This document shows positions 8,561-16,672 of a stretch of DNA of 64,000 nucleotides, piece by piece. The position numbers were made by a program, and so were the translations under genes. Source of the DNA: Exilibacterium tricleocarpae (GTDB lineage Bacteria; Pseudomonadota; Gammaproteobacteria; Pseudomonadales; Cellvibrionaceae); contig NZ_ML660087.1 of assembly GCF_007004655.1 (NCBI RefSeq), positions 196,987 to 260,986 on the forward strand, written 5' to 3'. The stretch's first letter is position 1; the number at the start of each line of letters is the position of its first letter. The notes below the pieces were generated by a model. That model had not been told where the DNA came from and made no database searches. It saw only the letters and a list, made by a program, of their open reading frames with translations.

Positions 8561-10198
8561 ATGATCAATGCGGCGCAGGTAGTGATAACGGCTTTTCTCT
8601 TAACTGCAGCGGCGGCAGCGGCGTCAACACAAATAGTCCCCGATAAGTCCATTTCCAATTCTATGAAGGCACATATCACGTTTCTCGCTGATGACGCGTT
8701 GGAAGGACGCAAGCCGGGAGAGAAAGGCTATAAAATTGCAGCCCGTTATGTTGCGTCGCAATTTTCGGCACTTGGGCTGGCGCCAGTTGGAGACAACAGC
8801 AGTTTTTATCAGCATGTTCCTCTGTCTCGCGCCGGGTTGACGGCTGCAAAGCCCAGTATAAGGATCAACGGCCAGCGCCTCGACGGCGACAACGAGGACA
8901 TAATGATAGGGCCTTCGGTCACCGCGGCCCATGAGATTGTAGAGGGTGAAGCTGTTTTTGTAGGTTACGGCATTGATGCGCCGCAGCACGGGCTGAATGA
9001 CTATGCCGGGCTCGATCTCCGGGGCAAAGTCGCAGTTTTCTTAAACGGCTTTCCTGGCGATTTGCCGGGCGCAACAGGTGCTCACCTGGCCTTGCAGAAA
9101 ACCGCCGCTGCCCGTCGACGCGGCGCTGTTGCAACCATTGAGCTGGAGACATCGGCATCACTAAAACGCCGGCCGTGGCGTCTTATCAAGGAGACATTCT
9201 CGCGGCCGATAACAACATGGGTGAACGAACAAGGTGAAGCATCTCCGGCACCGTCCGCCAATCGTGCGACGGCGCGCCTAACCGGATCGGCTTCGGAGAT
9301 GTTGTTTGAAAAAGCGCAGAAGTCGTTTGCATCGATTCTGGCAGAAGCGGATCAGCTCGGCGGCAAACCGCGCGGCTTCCCATTGGGTGCCGCCGTCCGC
9401 ATCGAGCGTACCAGTGCGATGCGAACGTTGACCAGCGAAAACATTGTTGCCATGCTGCCCGGCTCCGATGTCAGGCTTTCCAAAGAATCCGTTCTGTTGA
9501 CAGCACATCTCGATCATATAGGCGTTATGGAGCAGCGGACAGACGATCCCATTTATAATGGTGCAATGGACAACGCCGCCGGAATTGCAGCGCTGATCGA
9601 AATTGCCCGGCTACTCGCCGAAGCGCCCACGCCCCCAAAACGGTCTGTAGTGTTCGCCGCACTAACGGCGGAAGAGGACGGCATGGTCGGTTCTCACTAT
9701 CTTGCCAATCACCCCATTCGCCCTGATGGAGAGCGGATCGTGGCTGTGTTAAATTTCGATATGCCGATCTTGCTGTTTGATTTTACGGATATTATTGCGC
9801 TTGGCGCCGCGCACTCAACGCTTGAACTGGCAGTAAACCGGGCTGCCGCGCAAATGCGCCTGCGTCATGTTCCCGACCCTTCACCTGCAGAGGGTCACTT
9901 CACGCGCTCCGATCACTATCGCTTTGTTGAAAAGGGGGTTCCGGCACTGTCGATCAGGACCGCCGAGAAGACCAGGGGCAGCCCTATTAGCGCAACCTTC
10001 CTGCGGGAGCACTACCACCAGCCAAGCGACGACCCCGGGTTGCCTTTCAACTGGGTGGCGGCGGCGCGGTATGCGCAGATCAGCGCACTTATCACCCAGA
10101 TGGTCGCCGACGCAGACGTTTCGCCCCGCTGGTATGCCGACAGCCCATTCGGACAAGCATTTGCACCGAACTCAGAAAAGTCGAACCCTCAAAACTGA
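8561..10198 (+). CDS. Exported M28-family zinc peptidase
   Basis: Starting at ATG 8561 (AGG seven bases upstream; a TTG at 8555 is also in frame) the protein has 545 residues. A signal peptide, INAAQVVITAFLLTAAAAAA, leads it out of the cytoplasm. The M28 zinc site is complete: TAHLDH (His316, Asp318), NGAMDN (Asp337), TAEEDG (Glu371, Glu372), LNFDMP, and a late His in EHYHQPSDD. Residues from about 110 to 290 form the inserted protease-associated-type segment (GYGIDAPQHGLNDYAGLDL). Family members are aminopeptidases or glutamate-carboxypeptidase-like enzymes. Its TGA directly abuts the next ATG, so it is co-transcribed with the CocE/NonD hydrolase and the acyl-CoA ligase. Confidence 0.9.
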   Translation: MINAAQVVITAFLLTAAAAAASTQIVPDKSISNSMKAHITFLADDALEGRKPGEKGYKIAARYVASQFSALGLAPVGDNSSFYQHVPLSRAGLTAAKPSIRINGQRLDGDNEDIMIGPSVTAAHEIVEGEAVFVGYGIDAPQHGLNDYAGLDLRGKVAVFLNGFPGDLPGATGAHLALQKTAAARRRGAVATIELETSASLKRRPWRLIKETFSRPITTWVNEQGEASPAPSANRATARLTGSASEMLFEKAQKSFASILAEADQLGGKPRGFPLGAAVRIERTSAMRTLTSENIVAMLPGSDVRLSKESVLLTAHLDHIGVMEQRTDDPIYNGAMDNAAGIAALIEIARLLAEAPTPPKRSVVFAALTAEEDGMVGSHYLANHPIRPDGERIVAVLNFDMPILLFDFTDIIALGAAHSTLELAVNRAAAQMRLRHVPDPSPAEGHFTRSDHYRFVEKGVPALSIRTAEKTRGSPISATFLREHYHQPSDDPGLPFNWVAAARYAQISALITQMVADADVSPRWYADSPFGQAFAPNSEKSNPQN

Positions 10199-10231
10199 AT
10201 GTCAACGTGCGCATATACACGAGATTCGCAG

Positions 10232-12127
10232 ATGGCTAAGTCGATAAAGGCCTGGAAGATACGGTTAGTGCTTGTCAGCAAACTCGCACTGGCCACAATC
10301 CCTATCCTGGCTTGGCCAAAGCCTGTGGCGGAACGGCCTCCTCATTTTAGCGGTCCTTTTAGCGGCAAAGCTCCTGTCGCTCGACCAGAAGGCCGCTATA
10401 GTTGGCGTTTACTATCCTCACAAGCTGTACTAACACGCGACAAAATTTCGCTCAGTACCGATATTTATCTGCCGCAAAATAGAACCCCGACTGAGCTTAT
10501 TTTAATTCGTACGCCCTACGATAAGGACGCATTTCACCCGGACAACTCTGTACAGGGCACCGTTGCTACATTTGTAACCCACGGCTACGCGGTCGCCGTC
10601 CAGGATGTGCGCGGCAAATTCGATTCGGAGGGGGTTTTCGCTCCCACTTCACACGATGATGTCGACAGCTACGACACTATGGACTGGATTGTGCGCCAAC
10701 CATGGTCGAACGGTAAAATCGGTACCTTCGGATGTTCCTATTTAGGTGAAAACCAGGTCACCGCCGCACGGCTGAAGCATGCTGCGTGGCGTGCTGCCAT
10801 TCCTATCGCATCGGCCGGCGCAAGCGGCGGTGCCGGCGGTCGGTACCGGCAATTTGCATTCTGGAACGGCGGTGCCTTTGAGCTCGCTATGGGGCTGTCA
10901 TGGTTTACCAGCCATGGGCGCAAAGTGCCGCAACGCATTGAGGGCCCGCCGAATTACACCGGGAGATTCTGGCCGTTAATGTTGACCCTGCCTGTCGCTG
11001 CGGCGCTTAATGACAAGGCGATCCCGGACAACGACTTTCTATCCTTTATCTCGAATTCGCCAAAAAGCCCCTATTGGGATCAGTTTCCCTATCTGCGCGA
11101 TGGCGATGAGATTGCTGTGCCCGCCCTGTTTATTGAAAGTTGGTATGATTACGGTCCCGCAGATGTCTTTAGCCAACTGAAACACTTTCAAAGTCACTCC
11201 GGAGACCTTGGCGACGATCATCGCATCGTTATCGATCCGACCACCCATTGTATGCAACACAGTCTCAGCGGCTCAACGTTGGTTGGGCACCGCAATTTAG
11301 GTGATGCGCGCTTCGATTACTGGAAGCTCTACCTGAATTGGTTCGACCATTGGCTAAGGGGCGTTAATAATGGCATCAACGAAATGCCGGTGGTGCAATA
11401 TTATCAGATGGGCCTAAATCGCTGGCGCACTTCTGAGTCCTGGCCTGTATCAAATACCCGGTTTACAAAATTCTATTTAGCCAGCACCCGCGGCGCCCGA
11501 TCGCGCAAAGGTGATGGTGTGCTTAAGTCCGATGCGCCAAGCAAACCCGGTCGCGATACGTTTCTCTACAATCCTCTCAATCCCGTTCCCACGCGCGGCG
11601 GGCCAACCTGCTGTGTCCCTGTTGAAGACGGCAAGAGTGCAGAAGGGGCTTACGACCAGAGTGATATACAACTCCGGGAGGATGTACTGGTTTATTCTAC
11701 TGCGCCTCTGAAGAAAAGCATTGATGTTACCGGTCCGGTTAAAGCCGTGCTTTTTGTGTCTTCAGATATGCCAGATACCGACTTTACCGCTAAATTAGTG
11801 GATGTCTACCCGGATGGTCGCGCTTTCAATATCGTTGACGGCATTACACGCATGCGATGGCGTAAAGGATATGATCGCGAACACTTCCTGCAACCAGGTC
11901 GAGTATATAAGGTTGAAATTGACCTGCAGGCCACCAGTAACGTGTTCTTGAAAGGCCATCAAATCCGGTTGGAGGTTTCCAGCAGCAACTTCCCGCGATT
12001 TGATCGAAATTTGAATACGGGCGGGGCAAACTTCGATGAAAAAGAAGGTCGCATCGCCACCAATTCAGTTCACTATTCACCAAAATACACATCTCATCTG
12101 GTGTTACCTGTTGTTTATGACGAGTAG
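10232..12127 (+). CDS. Exported CocE/NonD-family hydrolase (S15-like)
   Basis: From ATG 10232 the protein has 631 residues and opens with a positively charged signal peptide ending near AWPKPVAE. An in-frame ATG at 10199, adjacent to the previous stop, would add 11 residues before that signal. The alpha/beta-hydrolase core has VQDVRGKFDSEG and the nucleophile motif GCSYLG (Ser169). SWYDYGPADVF is near the acid position and PTTHC near the histidine. The C-terminal third is the jelly-roll domain typical of X-Pro dipeptidyl-peptidase/cocaine-esterase relatives. These enzymes cleave esters or acyl-peptide bonds. It follows the M28 peptidase without a gap and overlaps the ligase gene by 11 bases. 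Confidence 0.88.
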   Translation: MAKSIKAWKIRLVLVSKLALATIPILAWPKPVAERPPHFSGPFSGKAPVARPEGRYSWRLLSSQAVLTRDKISLSTDIYLPQNRTPTELILIRTPYDKDAFHPDNSVQGTVATFVTHGYAVAVQDVRGKFDSEGVFAPTSHDDVDSYDTMDWIVRQPWSNGKIGTFGCSYLGENQVTAARLKHAAWRAAIPIASAGASGGAGGRYRQFAFWNGGAFELAMGLSWFTSHGRKVPQRIEGPPNYTGRFWPLMLTLPVAAALNDKAIPDNDFLSFISNSPKSPYWDQFPYLRDGDEIAVPALFIESWYDYGPADVFSQLKHFQSHSGDLGDDHRIVIDPTTHCMQHSLSGSTLVGHRNLGDARFDYWKLYLNWFDHWLRGVNNGINEMPVVQYYQMGLNRWRTSESWPVSNTRFTKFYLASTRGARSRKGDGVLKSDAPSKPGRDTFLYNPLNPVPTRGGPTCCVPVEDGKSAEGAYDQSDIQLREDVLVYSTAPLKKSIDVTGPVKAVLFVSSDMPDTDFTAKLVDVYPDGRAFNIVDGITRMRWRKGYDREHFLQPGRVYKVEIDLQATSNVFLKGHQIRLEVSSSNFPRFDRNLNTGGANFDEKEGRIATNSVHYSPKYTSHLVLPVVYDE

Positions 12128-13748
12128 TAAAAAAATGCCTATTGAGTATCGACACAAGTCAAATGATCCGTCCCGTCTTCCAAAGGCTTTTGACCGTATT
12201 GATGAATATTTGGCTTACGGCGCTGAGCACTTTCCTGAAAAGGCCGCATTTTTCTGCGAAGACCAGGTAGTGTCGTACTCGAGTGCACAATTAGCGGTGA
12301 ATACGATATCAAAGGCTTTGCTTGCCGCCGGTGTTAAGCGCGGCGCCCGTGTGGCTCTGCTGGATCAGCCCGGCCCCGACTTTTTTTTGGTCTTTCTTGC
12401 GACAGTGTCAATTGGTGCTGTGTGGGTCGGGCTAAATCCAAAATACTCAAAAAGAGAGTTGACTCATCCGCTCAGGGATAGTATGCCGACTCTTGTTTTT
12501 TGCCGCACACAAATTGACGGGCGTGACTACGCTCAAGAATTGTCTGCAATTTTGGATGAAGCACACCTGTCATCGCAAATTATTAGCCTTCCGGACGCTG
12601 CGGGCGAGGTAGTAAACTCATCCTGGAGCGATTTTTTGGAGCGAGGTGAAAAAATAGCTGCAACCTTCTTAAATCAGGTCCGTGCCGCTGTTGCGTCAAC
12701 AGATTCCTGTCTGATTGTCTATACGTCCGGCACCAGTGGCTCGCCGAAAGGTGCAATGTTGAACCACCAGGGTCTCATCTATTGTGGACGAACTGAAGCG
12801 AAATACAGCACAGAGGCTGATGCACGCATAGTCCTCTGCAACTTTCCCATAAATCATATTGCATGTGTTGGGGATGTCTGCTGCAATACCCTTGTTGGCG
12901 GCGGTTCAATTGTTTTTATGCGTGATTTCGACCCCAAGGGCATATTGAAAGAAATAGAAAAGCGTCGCATCACATCTCTCGGCCAAATTCCAGCGATGCT
13001 GCAAATGACATTTCCCGGTGAACCGCCTAAAGACGTCGACTTGTCTTCACTTAAAACTATTATCTGGGGCGGCAATCCAGCCCCTCTTGATCTGGTGCGC
13101 CGATTACGGAAAATCTGTCCTAATCTTGGCAATGTCTATGGCATGACGGAAACAACGGGCAACGTTATTTTTCTACGCGGCGAGGGTTATGACGACGAGA
13201 CTCTCGCGTACACTGTGGGCTGGCCGCCCCCTGAGTATGAGGTGAACTTATTTAATTCTGATGGTCTGGAAACGCTCGATGGCGAGGTCGGGGAAATTTA
13301 TGTACGCGGTTCTTTTCTGATGCAAAGTTACTGGCGTCAACCCGCGGCGACAGCTGCGGCCTTTACGAAAGACGGGTGGTTAAAAACAGGTGATTTAGCG
13401 AAACGGCGTAAAGACGGGGCCTTTATCATTGTCGGTCGTCGGTCGGAGATGTTTAAATCCGGCGGCTACAATATTTATCCGGCAGAAGTTGAAAAAGCAC
13501 TGGAAAGTCACTCCGCCGTTGCCATGGCAGCTGTAATCGGCATACCTGATCCCCTTTATGCAGAAGTTGGTAAAGCCTATATCATCGCATCCGACCCGAC
13601 TCTTGACGAAGGTGCCATCCGAGCTTATGCCAAAACCGTCCTCGCAAACTATAAAGTGCCAAAGTCATTTCATATCGTCGAAAACTTACCCATGCTGGCA
13701 AACGGAAAGATCGATAAATACACATTGAAAACCAAGGCCGAGTCTTGA
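12117..13748 (+). CDS. Acyl-CoA synthetase (AMP-binding family)
   Basis: ATG 12117 overlaps the end of the previous gene; ATG 12135 is the alternative. The 543-residue protein shows the P-loop-like AMP motif YTSGTSGSPKGAML at residues 202-215. YGMTETTG follows, then TGDLAKRRKDGAFIIVGR. The hinge and C-terminal lysine region reads MFKSGGYNIYPAEVE ... LPMLANGKIDK. Such enzymes activate a carboxylic acid to acyl-AMP and then acyl-CoA in the cytoplasm. The exact acid is not evident. As the last gene of the peptidase-hydrolase operon it would capture an acid released by the two exported hydrolases. Its stop codon is directly adjacent to that of the convergent gene on the minus strand. Confidence 0.9.
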   Translation: MTSSKKMPIEYRHKSNDPSRLPKAFDRIDEYLAYGAEHFPEKAAFFCEDQVVSYSSAQLAVNTISKALLAAGVKRGARVALLDQPGPDFFLVFLATVSIGAVWVGLNPKYSKRELTHPLRDSMPTLVFCRTQIDGRDYAQELSAILDEAHLSSQIISLPDAAGEVVNSSWSDFLERGEKIAATFLNQVRAAVASTDSCLIVYTSGTSGSPKGAMLNHQGLIYCGRTEAKYSTEADARIVLCNFPINHIACVGDVCCNTLVGGGSIVFMRDFDPKGILKEIEKRRITSLGQIPAMLQMTFPGEPPKDVDLSSLKTIIWGGNPAPLDLVRRLRKICPNLGNVYGMTETTGNVIFLRGEGYDDETLAYTVGWPPPEYEVNLFNSDGLETLDGEVGEIYVRGSFLMQSYWRQPAATAAAFTKDGWLKTGDLAKRRKDGAFIIVGRRSEMFKSGGYNIYPAEVEKALESHSAVAMAAVIGIPDPLYAEVGKAYIIASDPTLDEGAIRAYAKTVLANYKVPKSFHIVENLPMLANGKIDKYTLKTKAES

Positions 13749-14891
13749 CTATTCCTTTAATTTCAAACGCCACGTTTTCCTGCACGCGACAAATTTAGAG
13801 AGTGCCTCGTCAATGCCAAATGTATCAATCGGGTATTCATAACCGCCGTTGACCACAGCAGTAGAAGCCTTGGGCATCGGTTTAGAGGAAATATACAATT
13901 TCCGATCATCCGATATCGCATTGCCTTTGCTATTTGTCTCTTCAATATATGTCCGAAACTTTATTTCAGGTTGCCGCTCCAGTCTCGCCAAGATGTCTGT
14001 AGCAGGTTGACCGTAAATATGATAGCTACTGTTTTGCGATAAAAGTTCCAACGGCTCTGTGGGTAAATAGGTTTCCTCCAGCCGCGGTTTAAATAAATAG
14101 CTTGTGCCATCGATGATCAGTTCACCTGGCTTGTCTTGAATTCGGACAGGGTGAGGCAGGTAGATCGACATCTGCAGGTTGCCAAGTGCGGGCTGCACCT
14201 GTTTTTCTGTTTGTGGGATGATTTGTTTAATGGGAAATTCAGTCGATGATTTGGTGAAGTCATCGTTATAGGAGAACCGGATATCAATGCGTAGCTCGGA
14301 GAGGTCGTTGTTGAGCTGGGTGAGACTGCAGTGATAGCCGTTATCTTCGAATAGCCAATAATCCTTCAGTCCGGTACGTTTTCCATCGCGGTAATCACGC
14401 AGCTTTTTGAGCTGGGTCAGTATGAAGTAGGCGTGCTGGCGCAGTCGCACCTTAGCAGTGTCGCCGGCATTGGTAGCTTCTATGACTTCTTTTAGAGATA
14501 CTTTTCTCGCCTCCGGGTCGACTATGCCCTTGCCGCTGCAAACGGGCGATAGGCCATCTTCATTGAGGAATAACAAGTACGACTCACCGGCGACTAAAGG
14601 CTTTTCGTAGAATGCGTGGCTGCCGTCGATGACGAAATCCCTAGCTTCACCTTTGAATATGTCGGTGGCATTAATACTGCAGGTTCTTGTGTTCTGAGCG
14701 TTTTCACGGATTTCTACTGAACAGGCGAGTATCTCGGCAACGAGGACGCTGTGGAAGTTCTCATAGTTTCTTTGCAGGTCGAATGGCATGCAGGAGAAGG
14801 CTGGTGCCGGTTGAATTTGAATCAGGAAAAAAAGCCCAATAAGATATGTCAACTGTCTTGGTGACCTATCCGTAGTGAATCGACTTTTCAT
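13749..14891 (-). CDS. Exported protein with NTR/TIMP-like N-terminal part, unknown function
   Basis: The 380-residue frame starts at an ATG preceded by GGAGGG. The N-terminus has a hydrophobic signal segment (LTYLIGLFFLIQIQPAPAF) followed directly by SCMPFDL. A Cys soon after the cleavage site, then FHSVLVAEILACSV and SYLLFLNEDG with further Cys, resembles the netrin/TIMP-like fold seen in many bacterial secreted proteins. That match is by pattern only. The C-terminal half has no motif I recognise. It is convergent with the acyl-CoA ligase with no bases between the stops. No operon partner is visible. Confidence 0.7.
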   Translation of the reverse strand: MKSRFTTDRSPRQLTYLIGLFFLIQIQPAPAFSCMPFDLQRNYENFHSVLVAEILACSVEIRENAQNTRTCSINATDIFKGEARDFVIDGSHAFYEKPLVAGESYLLFLNEDGLSPVCSGKGIVDPEARKVSLKEVIEATNAGDTAKVRLRQHAYFILTQLKKLRDYRDGKRTGLKDYWLFEDNGYHCSLTQLNNDLSELRIDIRFSYNDDFTKSSTEFPIKQIIPQTEKQVQPALGNLQMSIYLPHPVRIQDKPGELIIDGTSYLFKPRLEETYLPTEPLELLSQNSSYHIYGQPATDILARLERQPEIKFRTYIEETNSKGNAISDDRKLYISSKPMPKASTAVVNGGYEYPIDTFGIDEALSKFVACRKTWRLKLKE

Positions 14892-15346
14892 TAACGCCCT
14901 CCAGGTTCTCGGTTGGCATAGAACTACCAGCCTAATTTGAGGTAATCTGTATCCTCATTATGAGGTGTTGTGTTGGGATGACGCCTACTTTTTATAAAAA
15001 CCTGTCTCTTATTCGTATGTAAAAACACGTTCCTTATTTATATGCCAACCTGCATCTGGAAAACGCTTTTGATATTTTACATTAAAATAAAGAGCGCATA
15101 CCGTTTTTTTTCAATGTTTTATACATATACGTGATGCTGAAACCTATTTTTTATAATTTAAAAAATTTCTTCCTCGGTTTTACAGCCGAGTTAGGCGTTG
15201 GCTAACGCAGAAAGACTTTTCGATTTGCCGCGATTGCTGCTGGTTAGGTGGTGTTACCCAGCGCAGGAGTAAGTTAACTTAAGCAACAGAGATATTGAAT
15301 TAGATATGAAGTTTGAAAGTGCTGAAGCAAATGGCAGCCGACGGGA
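14892..15346. other. 455-bp AT-rich spacer
   Basis: No gene is supported. The segment from about 14990 to 15170 is AT-rich and probably includes the promoter of the leftward NTR-like gene. I saw no clear terminator or RNA signature. Confidence 0.4.
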
Positions 15347-15706
15347 TCATGGCTTGCTGCCGTGCTGATCAAGATAGTAGCAGACGAGCAGTACGGTACC
15401 GGCCGCAATTACCGGGAGTGACGCGCCAACGAGGACAATCGGTGCCGCCCACGCATTGAAAAAGACCACTGACGCCAAACCTGTGACCAGAACCAGCACC
15501 CCGCCCACCAGTTCCCAGCGAAAGGCTACATAGACAACGATGGCCAGGCCCAGCCATGGCAGGGTATTGGGGAGGTTTGCCAGTAGTCCACGGAGACCGT
15601 TTCCCGCACCGGACAACACTGCAAAGCCGAACCAGGACAGGGCGACAACGGCCAAGGTTATTCGCGCAGAGTAGCGCAGCAGTTTGATTAATCGGGTGTT
15701 GTTCAC
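15347..15706 (-). CDS. Small membrane protein with four predicted helices
   Basis: GTG 15706 begins a 119-residue protein, with AGGAC ten bases upstream. Four hydrophobic stretches are evident: ITLAVVALSWFGFAVLSGA, LPWLGLAIVVYVAFRW, VLVLVTGLASVVFFNAW and VLVGASLPVIAAGTVLLVC. The C-terminus is short and charged. No family is recognised. An FNR-like 14-mer lies about 90 bases upstream (15796-15809), so the gene might be controlled by oxygen supply; this is positional inference. Confidence 0.65.
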   Translation of the reverse strand: MNNTRLIKLLRYSARITLAVVALSWFGFAVLSGAGNGLRGLLANLPNTLPWLGLAIVVYVAFRWELVGGVLVLVTGLASVVFFNAWAAPIVLVGASLPVIAAGTVLLVCYYLDQHGSKP

Positions 15707-15795
15707 TGTGAGTGCCGTCCTGCAAGCTGTGAGGTCAAAAATACCAGTGGCTCAATACGCCTTGGGAATTATGGCGTTCGAGGTTTAAATTTGTT

Positions 15796-15809
15796 GTGAC
15801 CCACATCAA
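15796..15809. promoter_or_regulatory. FNR/ANR-like site
   Basis: GTGACCCACATCAA matches the FNR consensus TTGAT-N4-ATCAA at eight of ten positions. It lies 90 bases upstream of the small membrane-protein gene on one side and 377 bases upstream of the hydrogenase operon on the other. Confidence 0.4.
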
Positions 15810-16109
15810 TTGCAGCATGCTCCTCTTTTTTTAAAAGAAATCAATGAGTTGGCGAGCTTGCTGGACCTCGCGCCCGCCGTAGTTCTGTCAGGCTGGCTGG
15901 TGAACCGCACCAGATTGGCGTGCAAATAGAGTCCAAAGCCTGGATATCCCAAGCTGAAAGTCCTTGTCGACACGTGTCAATACCGTAGTAAAACCAACTG
16001 TTTAAGGTGAGTCACTTTACTCAACACCACCCTCCGATGACGGTCTTAAGTGGATATCATTGGCTTAATAGGCGATTTGAATGTCGTTATATCGCTAAAA
16101 ATCTGAATA

Positions 16110-16123
16110 CTGACCTGCGTCAA
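16110..16123. promoter_or_regulatory. FNR/ANR-like site upstream of hydrogenase operon
   Basis: CTGACCTGCGTCAA matches seven of ten FNR-consensus positions and ends 63 bases before the first gene of the operon, a usual place for an activator near -41.5. It shares its CTGCGTCAA right part exactly with the stronger site before rnfB. Confidence 0.45.
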
Positions 16124-16186
16124 GGTAAAAAGCGCTTTACCCTCCATAGTTATGTTGCTGTTTCGTCAACGCCGCTTGGGGGATAA

Positions 16187-16672
16187 ATGGCAAGTGCCCA
16201 AAATGCTGTCGACAGTCAGTTACTTCGCGAACTCAGCCTCTTCGAGGGCCTTGACCGCCTGCGGCTGGAAAAAGTCGCCGCTCTCTTCACGCTCGTGGAT
16301 ATTCCCGTCGATACAGAACTCCTGCGTGAAGGTGGACAGGCGGATTACTTCTATGTACTGCTGGAGGGGCGCGTAGCATTGTCCGTCTCGATTCCGGGAC
16401 GAGCCCACTATGAAACCACTGTATCAACGCTTTCTAAGGGTCAGTTGGTGGGTTGGTCTGCACTCTTGCCGGACGGTGTTTGGCAGGCTTCAGCACACAC
16501 GTTAAAACCCTGTCGCCTGCTACGCGTGACGGCGACAGCGGTGCGTGATTTGTGTGAGGCGGATCACGAGATCGGTTATCGCATCATGAAAAACGCGCTG
16601 GCTGCCGTTGGCCAGCGGCTTGCGGGCAGCCGCTTGCAGTTTCTGGATATATTCGGGAGCAGGGATGACTGA
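16187..16672 (+). CDS. Cyclic-nucleotide-binding-domain protein of hydrogenase operon
   Basis: ATG 16187 follows GGGGGA at eight bases and encodes 161 residues. The sequence is a single Crp-type effector domain. LLRELSLFEGLDRLRLEKVAALF opens it, followed by ELLREGGQADYFYVLLEGRVAL with the loop glycines, then LVGWSALLP. There is no C-terminal helix-turn-helix, so it does not look like a DNA-binding regulator. Proteins of this kind often precede group 3b hydrogenase genes, where they may bind the complex or sense a nucleotide; the role is not established. The stop overlaps the next start by 8 bases, so the two are translationally coupled. Confidence 0.85.
   Translation: MASAQNAVDSQLLRELSLFEGLDRLRLEKVAALFTLVDIPVDTELLREGGQADYFYVLLEGRVALSVSIPGRAHYETTVSTLSKGQLVGWSALLPDGVWQASAHTLKPCRLLRVTATAVRDLCEADHEIGYRIMKNALAAVGQRLAGSRLQFLDIFGSRDD

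Larger units (their letters stand above)
15707..16186. other. 480-bp spacer upstream of the hydrogenase operon
   Basis: No coding sequence is supported. It separates the leftward membrane-protein gene from the rightward hydrogenase operon and holds two FNR/ANR-like sites, listed separately. The promoter of the hydrogenase operon should lie between about 16040 and 16170. Confidence 0.5.

Noticed and set aside
16187-16672. Crp/FNR-type transcription factor controlling the hydrogenase operon
   Set aside because: The protein ends after the nucleotide-binding domain and has no helix-turn-helix.
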